From the NCBI RefSeq assembly GCF_000348745.1, contig NC_020812.1, positions 1,993,444-2,057,443 on the forward strand: a DNA stretch of 64,000 bases, read 5' to 3'. This stretch comes from Micavibrio aeruginosavorus EPB (lineage in GTDB: Bacteria > Pseudomonadota > Alphaproteobacteria > Micavibrionales > Micavibrionaceae). Position numbers and translations under genes: made by a program. A model generated the notes under the pieces. That model ran no database searches. It worked only from the letters and a program-made list of their open reading frames with translations, and was not told the DNA's origin. Positions 53,393 through 62,787 of the stretch are shown in pieces; position 1 is the stretch's first letter; each line of letters begins with the position of its first letter.

Positions 53393-54982
53393 ATGACACA
53401 CGGGGCCGATCAGAACCAGTCTTCCCCAACCATCGCCATTCTGGGCGGCGGACAATGTGGCACAATCGCATTGCACGATATCCTGTTTCATTTTGAGAAA
53501 TTCAAATCCGAAGATCCCGCCACACCCGCACCCAAAATCATCTGGGTCGATGCAAAGGGATTGTTTGGCCGGTGCGCCGCCTTTGACCCGGATCAACCGG
53601 ACTGCCTGCTGACCAGCGGGCCGGCTTATGCGCTGAAGCCCAGCCTGTGCGCACCCGACGCCTTCACGCAATTTTATGCGGCCCATCACCCCCTTGCCGA
53701 TATGGATCAATGCGTGCCCCGCCGCATCTATGGCGCGTTTATGCACGACCTGACCCTTGATGCGCTGAACACCGCCAAGGCCCACGGCATCACGGTTGAA
53801 ACCGTAGCGGCCCGCATCGATTCCGTTACACGGGATGACCATGGCACGCTCACCCTGCACACGGCGGACGGGCAAACGATACAGGCCCATCATCTGATCG
53901 CCAGCCCCGGCCCATCGCGCAACACCGCCATGGATCATCTGCACGGCGCCCCCGGTTTTATTGCCAACCCATCCGATATTGCGTCCGTGCGCGCATCGGG
54001 TTTGGATTTCAACGATCCAAAATCAACCATCCTGTGCTTTGGCCCCGGCAATTCGTTTTTTGACGGCATCAATGTGCTGGAAAAAGAATTGGGCTATCGC
54101 GGGAAATATATTCTGATCAACGCGTCGGGCCGCACGCCATGGTCGGTGGGACCGGATTTGGATGAGCATGATGGCCTGCCCTATCACTTCACCCATTTCA
54201 CGACACAATCAATGCCGGCCCGTGTCAGCTTTGCCACGCTCAAGGCCGCATTGGACCGTGATCTGGAAGATTTAAAGGACCCGGAAAAGAACCCGCGCGG
54301 GTTCGGTCCGGAATATCCGATTTATTATATTGCGGCCTATGCCATGCAATATTTCAAAAGCTGGGCCGATCATCACAAACCCGATGCCCTGACCAAGGGG
54401 CAAGCCGAATTGGCATTCCAGCAATTGCAGGATGACGCGATGATGCAGTTGAAATGCATATCCGCCCCTGATGACATCGCCCTGTACCAGGATTTGCGCG
54501 CCCAAGGCCGTTTGTTTGAATCGCATGGCCGCATTGTCATGGATCAGGTTGCGCCAGCCGCACGTGGTTTTTCCGTGCCCGTGCGATCCAATCTGGACCA
54601 GGCGTTGTACAATGTTCGGGTCGCTGGCTTTATGAACTGCAAACCATACCATTCAAACTGGGACACGCCTGTGAAGGACGAACCCGGCAATCTGTTACGC
54701 CAGATGGAACGGGATGAACTGATTCGCCGGGCCCCTGCCGGGGGCCACGGGCATGGTGAGCGGTATGACACAGCCCACGCCCGCGACAACGGGATCAGCG
54801 TGGTCGGCAGCAGCATGAGCCCCATCTGGGGCGTTCACTTGAGCGCCGCGCAAATCAACGTCGCCGCCCGCAACGCCCTGAACGGGGCCATCCGGGCCAG
54901 CCAAAGGGACCAAGACCCCCAAGGCCCTTCATCCGGCCCGCTTTCTGATTTTGGAGCCGGATTTGGCAGCATGGCGTATTAA
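53393..54982 (+). CDS. FAD/NAD(P)-binding oxidoreductase of unknown substrate
   Basis: A 529-residue flavoprotein of the FAD-NAD(P)-binding type. The dinucleotide fold begins [19 protein letters not shown] (G-x-G-x-x-G) and a second nucleotide-binding segment reads [19 protein letters not shown]. The middle and C-terminal parts ([41 protein letters not shown]) have no assigned role. Several starts are possible: ATG 53318 has AGGGGAAG directly upstream but lies inside an 8-base hairpin (53317-53342); 53348 and 53393 have weak sites. The shortest is listed because the FAD motif follows it at once. Its last 32 bases precede mnmA, which begins 82 bases on. Confidence 0.8.
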   Translation: MTHGADQNQSSPTIAILGGGQCGTIALHDILFHFEKFKSEDPATPAPKIIWVDAKGLFGRCAAFDPDQPDCLLTSGPAYALKPSLCAPDAFTQFYAAHHPLADMDQCVPRRIYGAFMHDLTLDALNTAKAHGITVETVAARIDSVTRDDHGTLTLHTADGQTIQAHHLIASPGPSRNTAMDHLHGAPGFIANPSDIASVRASGLDFNDPKSTILCFGPGNSFFDGINVLEKELGYRGKYILINASGRTPWSVGPDLDEHDGLPYHFTHFTTQSMPARVSFATLKAALDRDLEDLKDPEKNPRGFGPEYPIYYIAAYAMQYFKSWADHHKPDALTKGQAELAFQQLQDDAMMQLKCISAPDDIALYQDLRAQGRLFESHGRIVMDQVAPAARGFSVPVRSNLDQALYNVRVAGFMNCKPYHSNWDTPVKDEPGNLLRQMERDELIRRAPAGGHGHGERYDTAHARDNGISVVGSSMSPIWGVHLSAAQINVAARNALNGAIRASQRDQDPQGPSSGPLSDFGAGFGSMAY

Positions 54983-55064
54983 CGCCACCCGCCTTCAAAC
55001 CACCCCACCCTCACATTATGGCAAAAACCTTGCATTTCTGCGGAAAAACCCTATATTCCGCCCC

Positions 55065-56270
55065 ATGAGCGAAATAAAGCTGAACTCTTTAGGCATCAAC
55101 AAAGCCCCCAAAGACACCCGCGTGGTTGTGGCCATGTCGGGCGGGGTGGATTCGTCCGTTGTGGCCGCCCTGCTGGCCGAGGAAGGCTATGACGTTGTCG
55201 GCGTGACGCTGCAACTCTACGACCATGGTGCGGCGCTGAAGAAAAAAGGCGCGTGCTGTGCGGGGCAGGATATTTACGATGCCCGCCGCGTCGCCGAAAT
55301 GAAGGGATTCCCCCATTACGTTCTGGATTACGAAAGCAATTTCCGCGAACAGGTGATCGACGATTTCGCCGATTCCTACCTGCGCGGTGAAACGCCTATT
55401 CCCTGCGTACGCTGTAACCAAAGTGTGAAGTTCAAGGACCTGCTGGCCGTTGCGCGCGACCTGGGCGCTGATTGCATGGCCACGGGCCATTATATCCAGC
55501 GCAACGTCAATCCCGACACGGGCCGCGCCGAATTGATCCGCGCCCATGATCATGGCAAAGATCAGAGCTATTTCCTGTTCGCCACGACGCAGGAACAATT
55601 GGACTTCCTGCGCTTCCCGTTGGGGGGATGGACCAAGGACGTCACGCGTCAACATGCGCAGCGTTTGGGCCTGATCACCGCGGACAAACCGGATTCCCAG
55701 GATATCTGTTTCGTACCCAACGGCGATTACGCCGGCATCGTCAAACGCATGCGCCCCCAGGCGCAACAGCCCGGCGACATCGTGCATATTGATGGCCGCG
55801 TGGTCGGCAAGCATGATGGAATTGTCGGGTACACGATCGGCCAGCGCAAAGGATTGGGTATCGGCGGTGGGGTCAGTGAAAATAATGATCCGCTTTATGT
55901 CGTGCGCATTGACCCGGCCACAAACCGCATCATCGTCGGGCCTAAAGATGCCTTGGCGCGCGACATTCTGAATTTAAAGGATGGCAATTGGTTGATTGAC
56001 ACGCCCCCGGCACCGGGCGCATCACCCACCTGCGCGCTGGATGGCGAAGGGGTGGATCATATCCCGGTCATGGTGAAATTCCGGTCCGTCATGGCCCCAA
56101 TCCCGGCGACGTTGCATCTGGATCACGATGGCCATGCGCGCATTCAACTGAATGACGCGCAATACGGCATATCCCCGGGGCAGGCCGCCGTCTGCTACAT
56201 CAATGACCGCATGATCGGTGGCGGATGGATTGAATCCACCGCCCACAGCGTCATTCCACTGGCCGCGTAA
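55065..56270 (+). CDS. mnmA: tRNA-specific 2-thiouridylase MnmA (TrmU)
   Basis: ATP-dependent enzyme that puts the 2-thio group on wobble U34 of tRNA-Lys, Glu and Gln. The 401 residues contain the PP-loop [17 protein letters not shown], the first active-site Cys in [16 protein letters not shown], the DQSYFLF motif, [11 protein letters not shown] and the second catalytic Cys in [11 protein letters not shown] 55065 ([10 protein letters not shown]) is chosen over the long open frame that overlaps the previous gene. The cysteine desulfurase three genes upstream is a plausible sulfur donor. Confidence 0.96.
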   Translation: MSEIKLNSLGINKAPKDTRVVVAMSGGVDSSVVAALLAEEGYDVVGVTLQLYDHGAALKKKGACCAGQDIYDARRVAEMKGFPHYVLDYESNFREQVIDDFADSYLRGETPIPCVRCNQSVKFKDLLAVARDLGADCMATGHYIQRNVNPDTGRAELIRAHDHGKDQSYFLFATTQEQLDFLRFPLGGWTKDVTRQHAQRLGLITADKPDSQDICFVPNGDYAGIVKRMRPQAQQPGDIVHIDGRVVGKHDGIVGYTIGQRKGLGIGGGVSENNDPLYVVRIDPATNRIIVGPKDALARDILNLKDGNWLIDTPPAPGASPTCALDGEGVDHIPVMVKFRSVMAPIPATLHLDHDGHARIQLNDAQYGISPGQAAVCYINDRMIGGGWIESTAHSVIPLAA

Positions 56271-56271
56271 A

Positions 56272-56988
56272 TTACGCCGCCTGTTGTTTTTTTCTAGCAT
56301 TCAGCGCCGTGATCATCTCTTCAGCCACCGCGCGGGATGATGCCGGGTTTTGCCCGGTGACCAGCCGCCCGTCATGCACGGCAAAGGCATGGAAATCATC
56401 ACCGCTTTCAAACCGGGCCCCCAATTGACGCAGGCGCGATTCCAGCAGGAACGGCACCGCCAGGTCCAGCCCAACCGCCCGTTCTTCACTGTTGGTGAAG
56501 CCATTCACCATACGCCCCTGAACCAACGGCACGCCACGTTCATCAACAACACCGATCAACGCATTGACGCCATGGCACACCGCGCCGATGACCCCGCCGC
56601 GCGCCCAGATGGTGGACAGAATGGACCCCAGCACGTCATTGCCGGGCATATCCCACGCCGCCCCATGCCCGCCGGGAACAAACGCCCCGACATAGGCATC
56701 AACATCCACCCGGTCGATGGATTTGGTGGTCGCCAATTTTCGCATGGCTTTTGTGTCATTCAAAAACCGATCCACCGCCGGATCATTCTCACCCGTGTCT
56801 TTTAAACTGGCGGGGTCCACCGGGGCCGCACCACCGCGGATCGACACGATATCGACATCATACCCCGCGCGTTCCAAGGCATAATACGGCACCGCCATTT
56901 CTTCGAAAAAAAACCCGGTCACACGCCCGGTATCACCCAGCCTGGAATGCGAGGTGAGAATAAAAAGCACTTTATCTTTGGTTGTCAT
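56272..56988 (-). CDS. DJ-1/PfpI superfamily protein (Hsp31/HchA-like)
   Basis: A 238-residue class I glutamine-amidotransferase-fold protein, likely a glyoxalase III/deglycase or chaperone of the Hsp31 type. The nucleophilic elbow is GGVIGAVCHGVNALI with the reactive Cys. The supporting Glu is in TGFFFEEMAVPYYALERAGYDVDIVS, and the family motif FVPGGHGAAWDMP is present. ATG 56988 with GGAGG upstream is clear. It is convergent with mnmA (1-base gap). Its upstream region runs toward the tRNA-Met promoter. Confidence 0.92.
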   Translation of the reverse strand: MTTKDKVLFILTSHSRLGDTGRVTGFFFEEMAVPYYALERAGYDVDIVSIRGGAAPVDPASLKDTGENDPAVDRFLNDTKAMRKLATTKSIDRVDVDAYVGAFVPGGHGAAWDMPGNDVLGSILSTIWARGGVIGAVCHGVNALIGVVDERGVPLVQGRMVNGFTNSEERAVGLDLAVPFLLESRLRQLGARFESGDDFHAFAVHDGRLVTGQNPASSRAVAEEMITALNARKKQQAA

Positions 56989-57170
56989 TTTGGCCTCCAC
57001 AACGCTGCACACGTCGATCCGCCCTACCAATTCAGGTAGCCCCACCCCGGGACAGGACAATGCCCACCCCGTAAGCCCCTCAACCGCCCGGTTTTTTTAA
57101 GGCCCGCCCCGCGATTTTCCGCCAAAAACCCCCGCCCCATAGGCCAGACCGGAAAAATACGGCACCATGC

Positions 57171-57199
57171 TTGACATTTCCCCCGCCCCGCGTCATAAA
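57171..57199 (+). promoter_or_regulatory. Promoter of the tRNA-Met gene
   Basis: TTGACA (57171-57176), 17 bases, CATAAA (57194-57199). A perfect -35 and near-consensus -10 place the start about 57206, a few bases before the mature tRNA 5' end (57210). Confidence 0.8.
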
Positions 57200-57209
57200 A
57201 CCCCCCGTT

Positions 57210-57285
57210 GGCGGCGTAGCTCAGCCGGTAGAGCAGAGGAATCATAATCCTTGTGTCGGGGGTTCAAGTCCCTCCGCCGCCACCA
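57210..57285 (+). tRNA. tRNA-Met (anticodon CAT), elongator type
   Basis: Acceptor GGCGGCG (57210-57216) pairs with CGCCGCC (57275-57281). The D-arm is GCTC/GAGC. The anticodon arm GAGGA-ATCATAA-TCCTT gives anticodon CAT. The T-arm is GGGGG-TTCAAGT-CCCTC. Discriminator A and an encoded CCA complete 76 bases. The first acceptor pair is normal G-C, whereas initiator tRNA has a mismatch there, so this is the elongator form. A tRNA-Ile with a lysidine-modified CAT is the only alternative and less likely. It abuts a strong terminator and a likely foreign gene block. Confidence 0.96.
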
Positions 57286-57323
57286 TTAAAAAGCCCCTGC
57301 TGCAATCCAGCGGGGGCTTTTTA
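57286..57323 (+). terminator. Terminator of tRNA-Met
   Basis: A long stem AAAAAGCCCCTGCTG and CCAGCGGGGGCTTTTT with a 4-base loop directly after the tRNA CCA, ending in TTTTTAATGG. Confidence 0.92.
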
Positions 57324-57336
57324 ATGGTGGTGCTTG

Positions 57337-58680
57337 TCAGATCGTTTTCCATGGCACCGTGGCCACGAGGCCGTTGGGCACGTTATCAGTCAATATGATG
57401 TGCGTACCATGAAGATTGGCAACCCACTCAGCAATGGACAGGCCAAGACCGCTGCCCGTTTTTCCGGTCTTATCGACACGAACGAAGCGGCCAAAAACGT
57501 GTTTTTTTTCATCGTCCGAAAGACCAGGACCGGCATCAGAAATGGCCATCACCCCGTCCACTGACAGGGTGATTTTCACACATCCCCCGCCGGGCGTATA
57601 TTTAATCGCGTTCCCGATAATATTACCCAGCAACAGAGGCAGGGTTTCACTTTGCCCCAAAACAAAGACAGAATCCGCTATCTCCGACACAAGCGATATG
57701 GATTTATCCTTCGCCAAAAGGCTAAATTCATGAATTTCCTGTCGTAAGCACTCAGACAAATCAAGGTGCTCAAACGAAGCTGTCTCATTCTGCAACCGCG
57801 CCAGAGATAAAAGCTGCTCCACCATGTGGCTGGCCCGCTCGATTGTTTCATGAAGGTTATTGAACCCTTCAGCAGCCGATTCATCCCCTTGGAACTGCCG
57901 CATCAGAACTTGTGTTTGCGTTTTCATCGCCGCCAACGGTGTGCGTAATTCGTGTGCCGCGTGATCCGTAAATTCTCGTTCACGACGAAAACTGTCTTCA
58001 ATTCTGATGAACAAACGGTTCATAGCCGATGTAAGTGGAGCAATTTCGGACGGGATTCCGTTCATGGCAATAGGCTTAAGATCATCCGAATGCCGATGAT
58101 CAACAAGAACAGAAAGACGCAAGAGCGGTTTGAGCGCATACCGTGTCCCTACATAGACAATAATAAAGATAACCGGGACAAACAAAACTATAGGTATAAC
58201 GAGGCTAGTGACCAACTGCCCAATCAATTCATATCGAATTGCATAGCGTTCAGACGTTTCAACCCGGATATCCTTTTCCGCATCGACGAAAACAAAAAAC
58301 CTCCACGGCTTTTCGTTTATCATCTGGTCGGAAAAACCGGGCGGCGCATGAAAATCGCCAAATTCTGCAGAATTCGCCGATTGTGTAACCAAATGATCAC
58401 GATGCCAAATTCGAAACGCCATTTTCTTTTCATAGCGGTGCTGCAAATTCGCATTTTCGGGGCCCAAGGCAATTGTAACGTTTCCACCTTGCCCAATCTC
58501 GTGCTCGGTCATTTGCAACAAGGTTTTTGCAGAATGGACCAGCTGGGCATCATAAACCTCCTCAATTTCGTGCCACGAGAAGACGAAGGCGAGCAGAACA
58601 GTCAACAGGCATGCCAGAAGAACAGGAAAGCTAATCCAGATCAGAAGGCGTTTCCGCAATGAATAAGATTTATTTTTCAT
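57337..58680 (-). CDS. Sensor histidine kinase (QseC/TctE type)
   Basis: Membrane sensor kinase of 447 residues, partner of the adjacent regulator. TM1 (ISFPVLLACLLTVLLAFVFSW) and TM2 (VTSLVIPIVLFVPVIFIIVYVG) flank a periplasmic sensor of about 130 residues. A HAMP-like linker follows, then the H-box DHAAHELRTPLAAMKTQTQ with the phospho-His, the N-box LLLGNIIGNAIKYTP, ISDAGPGLS (G1) and KTGSGLGLSIAEWVANLHG (G2). All catalytic motifs are intact. The ATG overlaps the regulator stop by 4 bases. It is the last gene of the putative island operon; the signal is unknown. Confidence 0.94.
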   Translation of the reverse strand: MKNKSYSLRKRLLIWISFPVLLACLLTVLLAFVFSWHEIEEVYDAQLVHSAKTLLQMTEHEIGQGGNVTIALGPENANLQHRYEKKMAFRIWHRDHLVTQSANSAEFGDFHAPPGFSDQMINEKPWRFFVFVDAEKDIRVETSERYAIRYELIGQLVTSLVIPIVLFVPVIFIIVYVGTRYALKPLLRLSVLVDHRHSDDLKPIAMNGIPSEIAPLTSAMNRLFIRIEDSFRREREFTDHAAHELRTPLAAMKTQTQVLMRQFQGDESAAEGFNNLHETIERASHMVEQLLSLARLQNETASFEHLDLSECLRQEIHEFSLLAKDKSISLVSEIADSVFVLGQSETLPLLLGNIIGNAIKYTPGGGCVKITLSVDGVMAISDAGPGLSDDEKKHVFGRFVRVDKTGKTGSGLGLSIAEWVANLHGTHIILTDNVPNGLVATVPWKTI

Positions 58681-59333
58681 CTTGTTATCATATATCCAAC
58701 GCCGCGAATCGTCTTGATTAAATCACGTCCTAACTTGCGACGCAGGGCCGCGACATGGACTTCAATTGTATTGCTCTCAATATCCTCTGAAGACCAGTCA
58801 TAAATTCTTTGCTCGATTTTATCCTTGCTGACTGGGCGATCCAAATTGTGAATCAAAACATCAAAAATGGCACGCTCACGGCCGGAAAGAACAACAACCT
58901 TTCCGTCTTTTGTAAGCTTGCCGGTCGCTGGCTCAAAAACAATATCATGAACACTGACGATTGGCTCCGCGTGCCCCTGAGCGCGACGAACAAGGGCAGA
59001 ACAACGCGCCAGCAATTCATCCAGATCAAATGGCTTAACCAGATAATCATCGGCACCAGCATTCAGCCCTTCAACGCGATGGCGGATCGCATCGCGTGCC
59101 GTCAGAAGTAAAACTGGAATTTGCGCCTTTTTAAAACGCATTTCAGCAAGAAAATCCAATCCCGACCGTCCAGGAAGGTTTATATCAAGAACCATAAGAT
59201 CATAAGATTGTGTTGCCATCGCATCATCGGCCATTTCCGCCGATAAAACCCAATCAACGGCGAAGGACTCTTTCAAGCCCTGCGCCGTTGCACACCCTAG
59301 GTTTTTGTCGTCTTCAACCAGAAGAAGGCGCAT
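58677..59333 (-). CDS. OmpR-family response regulator (QseB/TctD type)
   Basis: A 218-residue transcription factor cognate to the adjacent kinase. The receiver has LLLVEDDKNLGCA, phospho-acceptor Asp in DLMVLDINLPGRSGLDF, the switch Thr in LLLTARDA and Lys in YLVKPFDLDELLAR. The winged helix includes VVLSGRERAIFDVLIHNLDRPVSKDKIEQRIYDW and ends TIRGVGYMI. Overlap with the kinase gene shows co-translation. Base composition matches the A/T-richer island. Its likely targets are the island genes themselves. Confidence 0.95.
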   Translation of the reverse strand: MRLLLVEDDKNLGCATAQGLKESFAVDWVLSAEMADDAMATQSYDLMVLDINLPGRSGLDFLAEMRFKKAQIPVLLLTARDAIRHRVEGLNAGADDYLVKPFDLDELLARCSALVRRAQGHAEPIVSVHDIVFEPATGKLTKDGKVVVLSGRERAIFDVLIHNLDRPVSKDKIEQRIYDWSSEDIESNTIEVHVAALRRKLGRDLIKTIRGVGYMITR

Positions 59334-59347
59334 AAAATAAAATGCCT

Positions 59348-60043
59348 TTAATTATAGCCACCTTCTCCAGTTTTCTTCTTTTCGTCTATTTTTGCAAGAG
59401 CTGCCTTAATTTCCTGTCTACGCCCGGCGTCCGCTAAAGCCCGACCTGGGCGATCCGGAGCCTGCAATGCGCGTTTTAAATATGTTGCAGCTTCATCATA
59501 TCGACCATCCTGTATCAGGAAATCACCGTAAAAATAATTCGGATCAATCCCATTTGGATTGATAACTAACGCCTTTCTCAAGTGCTCTTCGGCCAAGTCA
59601 TCATCGCCAAATCCAACCGGCCAGCCGGGAACCTGATAATATAAAGAGCCGAGAGATGTATGAGCCGATCCATCCAAAGCCCGCTCATCAATTTTTTCGG
59701 CTTGTTCAAGCAGATCCCTGGCCTTTTTGACTTTGGGCAGGGCAGACATTCCTTTTACAATGCCCGCATCCGTTGACAGGATGATTGCCTCCCATATTTT
59801 TGGCTCCGGACGATCCTGAAAGCTGGCGGTGACGCTGGCCGCATGGGCTTCCAACCGATGGATAGCCGCTAATTTTTCTTCATCATCCGGAATTTGGTAC
59901 TTAATTCGCGACCATTCATTTTGCAGATATGAAATTTGCTCAGCGACAGGATCTACAACCTGGATCCCATTCACATCCTGTGCCCAGGACGGTACCGCAT
60001 TAAGCAGAAGTGCGGCCATGAATGCGATATATGTTTTCTTCAT
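59348..60043 (-). CDS. Periplasmic tetratricopeptide-repeat protein
   Basis: A 231-residue exported protein: signal peptide MKKTYIAFMAALLLNAVPSWAQD, then helical repeats. DGSAHTSLGSLYYQVPGWPVGFGDDDLAEEHLRKALVINPNGIDPNYFYGDFLIQDGRYDEAATYLKRALQ is a clear TPR pair. The LGSLYYQ-x-P-G-W-P-x-G-F-G-D block is seen in secreted TPR proteins of proteobacteria whose role is unknown. ATG 60043 is chosen: the frame extends upstream over the SDR gene and is not protein-like there. Its first 44 bases overlap the end of the SDR gene. It may tether or sense the product of the enzymes encoded upstream. Confidence 0.85.
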   Translation of the reverse strand: MKKTYIAFMAALLLNAVPSWAQDVNGIQVVDPVAEQISYLQNEWSRIKYQIPDDEEKLAAIHRLEAHAASVTASFQDRPEPKIWEAIILSTDAGIVKGMSALPKVKKARDLLEQAEKIDERALDGSAHTSLGSLYYQVPGWPVGFGDDDLAEEHLRKALVINPNGIDPNYFYGDFLIQDGRYDEAATYLKRALQAPDRPGRALADAGRRQEIKAALAKIDEKKKTGEGGYN

Positions 60044-60782
60044 AACTATTTTCTTTCTTTTCGTTAGGTTGGGAGAGAATAGATTCAGCAATTTCTTTAT
60101 TACGGCGCAGGCCGCTATCAACAAGGGAAGGAAACGCAACATTAAGGATAGCGAATATACGCTCTGCATATCCCACGCGAACGTCGGATTCTCGCGCCTG
60201 AATGGCTTTAAATATGCGTTTCGCGATATGAATAGGGTCATCCTCCGGCGTTTTTGTTTCCTGATTGAGCAGTGCCTTTAGACCACTATTCGCCTTTGTT
60301 TTTACGGCACGCGGAGAAATGTGCGTTACCGCAATGCCAGAGCCGACCAGTTCGCGACGCAATGAATCCGAAAACCCCTTCAATCCAGCTTTCGTTGCGG
60401 CATAGAGACTGAAATATGGCAGGGGAATAAAACCAATCATTGAACCGATGTTGACAATCTGGCCGCTACCACGCGACTTCATGCCCGGCAAAACCGCTTG
60501 CGTCATACGTATGGGAACAAGGAGATTTAAATTCAGCATAGGAGCCGCTTTTTGCTTCTCACAGACTTCAAATTCGTTATAACCCGCCATATTAATAAGA
60601 ATGTCCGGAGGGTCTGCTGCCAAGCGAGCGCAAACAACATCTAAATTTTCTGCCAGCCCGCCTTCTTCTTCATGTGAATAGACCGTCACAATCGCTCCCG
60701 CACCTTCCAGCAGCAAGACAAGCGGGCGACCTATTCCCCCCGTCCCTCCGGTAATAAACACGCGTTTGCGGTTAAGCGACAT
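60000..60782 (-). CDS. Short-chain dehydrogenase/reductase
   Basis: NAD(P)-dependent oxidoreductase of 260 residues. The cofactor motif is KRVFITGGTGGIGRPLVLLLE (T-G-x3-G-x-G), the structural N-M-A-G is in LINMAGYNE, and the catalytic Ser, Tyr and Lys are in NIGSMIGFIPLPYFSLYAATKAGLKGF (Y-x3-K). The ATG (60782) lies within the last codons of the ANL-oxidase gene (overlap 60772-60782), so the two are translationally coupled. The C-terminal third (VRVGYAERIFAILNVAFPSLVDSGL) resembles lipid-acting SDRs. Substrate unknown; a beta-keto or aldehyde group on an acyl chain is plausible from context. Confidence 0.93.
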   Translation of the reverse strand: MSLNRKRVFITGGTGGIGRPLVLLLEGAGAIVTVYSHEEEGGLAENLDVVCARLAADPPDILINMAGYNEFEVCEKQKAAPMLNLNLLVPIRMTQAVLPGMKSRGSGQIVNIGSMIGFIPLPYFSLYAATKAGLKGFSDSLRRELVGSGIAVTHISPRAVKTKANSGLKALLNQETKTPEDDPIHIAKRIFKAIQARESDVRVGYAERIFAILNVAFPSLVDSGLRRNKEIAESILSQPNEKKENSYEENIYRIHGRTSA

Positions 60783-62787
60783 TTCGCACCTCCTGCTCGT
60801 GAGGAATGGAGCGTAGAACATTGGCAAAAAGGCGGAATGTATTATTTGCCACTTCAATAATCGCGGCCTGGTCCTCAGGATCATCAATTTTGTTGACCAA
60901 GTCCTCAAAGAACTTCAGATGTTCGATATCCAGCGCACCGTGGGAATACAGATATGTGAACGCCGTTTGTGGCAACCCCAAATTCCCCTTCACGGCATCG
61001 GCGCCTTTATTCGCAATTTGAATGGATGTGCTTTCCAACATGAACACCATCCCCAAAAAACCTACAGGGTTTTGGCGAGCGATATAATCGTAGTTATAGG
61101 CAACCAAGACCTGCGTTTCCAAATTCGGTGTTGCGTTCCGGGCTTCTTCCTTGTCACCGCCCGCCGCGGCGACATCGTTTAAAATCCATTCCTCATGGCC
61201 TTTTTCTTCCTCGATATATTCAGAAATCGCGTCATGCAGCCATTTCTTGCTTTCCGGTAATCGCACCCCCATCGCCATCATAAAGCGAACCGTATGGCGG
61301 ACATGGTGATAGGCCTCCGTTAAATACGCAATATAGGTTTCACGGCTGATTTTGCCTTTTATTCCATCCATCAGCTGCGGAACGGCATAGAGTTCCTGAC
61401 GAGCGCTTTCCGTTTCTTTAACAAGACGATCATAAAATTTCATTTTGCTCTCCTTTTGCAAATTCAAACGTGTAGCCATGATCCGATCCCGCCGCATACG
61501 GCCATTACCGGTTAACGTCCCATCCGCTGGTGTGAATGGGGCCGTCATCGAAAAATCAGAAATACGGGCATAATCAGGCAAATCTTTATTCACCCGATCA
61601 ACAACCGCGGCGATTTCAACATCGGGACGCGACGGGACAATGAGCGCGCTTAAATGGGCCTGCCCGTCCCCATAAACAAAGGCCTGCGCTATATCTGGAA
61701 AGGATAGAAGTTTTGATTCCACCCACTCCGGGGCAACATTTCGACCAAAAGACGTAATCAAAACATTTTTGCGACGCCCCGTGACCGAGAGAAATCCATC
61801 ATCATCAAGCGTGCCCAAATCGCCGGTTTTGAAAATTCCCGCATGGGGGGCGCCGACATACCCAAGAAAGGCTGGGTTCAAAATGACAATTTCACCATCA
61901 ATAATATCCGTTTTCACATGCGGTAAAATCGTCCCAACCGTACCGCTACGATCCCGCTGTGGTACATTCATCGCAACTACGGATCCGCATTCGGACAATC
62001 CATAACCTTCGTAAACGGGCAATCCCATACTGCGCGCCGTTGACAGTAAAACCTTATCCACGCGGGCACCGCCCACTGCGATGAAATCCAAATCCAGCAA
62101 AGGCGCACGCGCAACAACCTGCCCCATTAAAAGACGAAGAATTTCCGGAACCAAAATAGCCGACGTTGCCTTTTCAGTAGACAACACACTATGCAGATTT
62201 TCGTATTGCGAACCAAAACTGCGCAAAGAGGGCAAAACAACAGTCGCCCCAGCGATCAACGCTGCATAAACTCCGGCAACGTTCTCTAAAAGCACAGCAA
62301 GAGGCAATACAGAGCAATGAACGCCCGCAAAATCCACCCCCAGCATATCCACAACACCTTGCGCTACGCTCAACATGGATTGCGATGAAAGACACACCCC
62401 TTTCGGCGTTCCTGTTGTACCCGACGTGAAGGTAATTTTTGCCGTCCCGAGCGGGAGATCAACAGGTATAAACGGAAGTGGCGAAATACCATCGTCCTTA
62501 ATCAACCCATCGCAACCAGAGGATTGCAATGCGTGCTGTGTCTGCGCCTTCGTAAAGAAGGGCGGAATTGGGACAACAACAACGCCTTGAACAAGACAGG
62601 CCAGGTCCCACAAAACCCAATCAACTGAATTATCAAGCGCCAATCCTACACATTTGTAGCCCGTTAAAGCGGAGGATTTTTCCTGAACTTTATCCCAGAC
62701 ATCGGCATAAGAAACGACGCGCTTATCGTCACGTAGCGCAATACGGTTATAATCATCTGAACCCAACCGGATATGATTTTCGATCAT
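60772..62787 (-). CDS. Fusion of acyl-adenylate synthetase and heme-oxygenase-like diiron oxidase
   Basis: A single 671-codon frame. Residues 1-440 form an ANL (AMP-binding) domain: P-loop ITFTSGTTGTPKG (118-130), YGLSECGSV (262-270), TGD (321-323), GRRKN (338-342), ending GTLTGNGRMRRDRI, where the A10 catalytic Lys is Arg (430). Residues 449-671 form a heme-oxygenase-like diiron (TenA/UndA-type) domain with a full ligand-like set: Glu491, Glu527/528 with His531 (EEEKGHEEW), Glu585, His616, Asp620 and His623. Met449 (61443) has AAGGAGAG upstream, so the oxidase may also be made separately. It overlaps the hemolysin-like gene (ATGA) and the SDR gene. Confidence 0.88.
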   Translation of the reverse strand: MIENHIRLGSDDYNRIALRDDKRVVSYADVWDKVQEKSSALTGYKCVGLALDNSVDWVLWDLACLVQGVVVVPIPPFFTKAQTQHALQSSGCDGLIKDDGISPLPFIPVDLPLGTAKITFTSGTTGTPKGVCLSSQSMLSVAQGVVDMLGVDFAGVHCSVLPLAVLLENVAGVYAALIAGATVVLPSLRSFGSQYENLHSVLSTEKATSAILVPEILRLLMGQVVARAPLLDLDFIAVGGARVDKVLLSTARSMGLPVYEGYGLSECGSVVAMNVPQRDRSGTVGTILPHVKTDIIDGEIVILNPAFLGYVGAPHAGIFKTGDLGTLDDDGFLSVTGRRKNVLITSFGRNVAPEWVESKLLSFPDIAQAFVYGDGQAHLSALIVPSRPDVEIAAVVDRVNKDLPDYARISDFSMTAPFTPADGTLTGNGRMRRDRIMATRLNLQKESKMKFYDRLVKETESARQELYAVPQLMDGIKGKISRETYIAYLTEAYHHVRHTVRFMMAMGVRLPESKKWLHDAISEYIEEEKGHEEWILNDVAAAGGDKEEARNATPNLETQVLVAYNYDYIARQNPVGFLGMVFMLESTSIQIANKGADAVKGNLGLPQTAFTYLYSHGALDIEHLKFFEDLVNKIDDPEDQAAIIEVANNTFRLFANVLRSIPHEQEVRNVA
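61439..61456 (-). promoter_or_regulatory. Internal ribosome site and start codon for the oxidase domain
   Basis: On the minus strand, AAGGAGAG precedes ATG 61441-61443 by 4 bases, inside the fused gene. It matches where a stand-alone diiron oxidase gene would start (MKFYDRLVKE). It suggests two products, or a recently merged gene pair. Confidence 0.65.

Noticed and set aside
60000-60241. N-terminal extension of the TPR protein frame
   Set aside because: It lies over the SDR gene in another frame; the signal peptide begins at ATG 60043.
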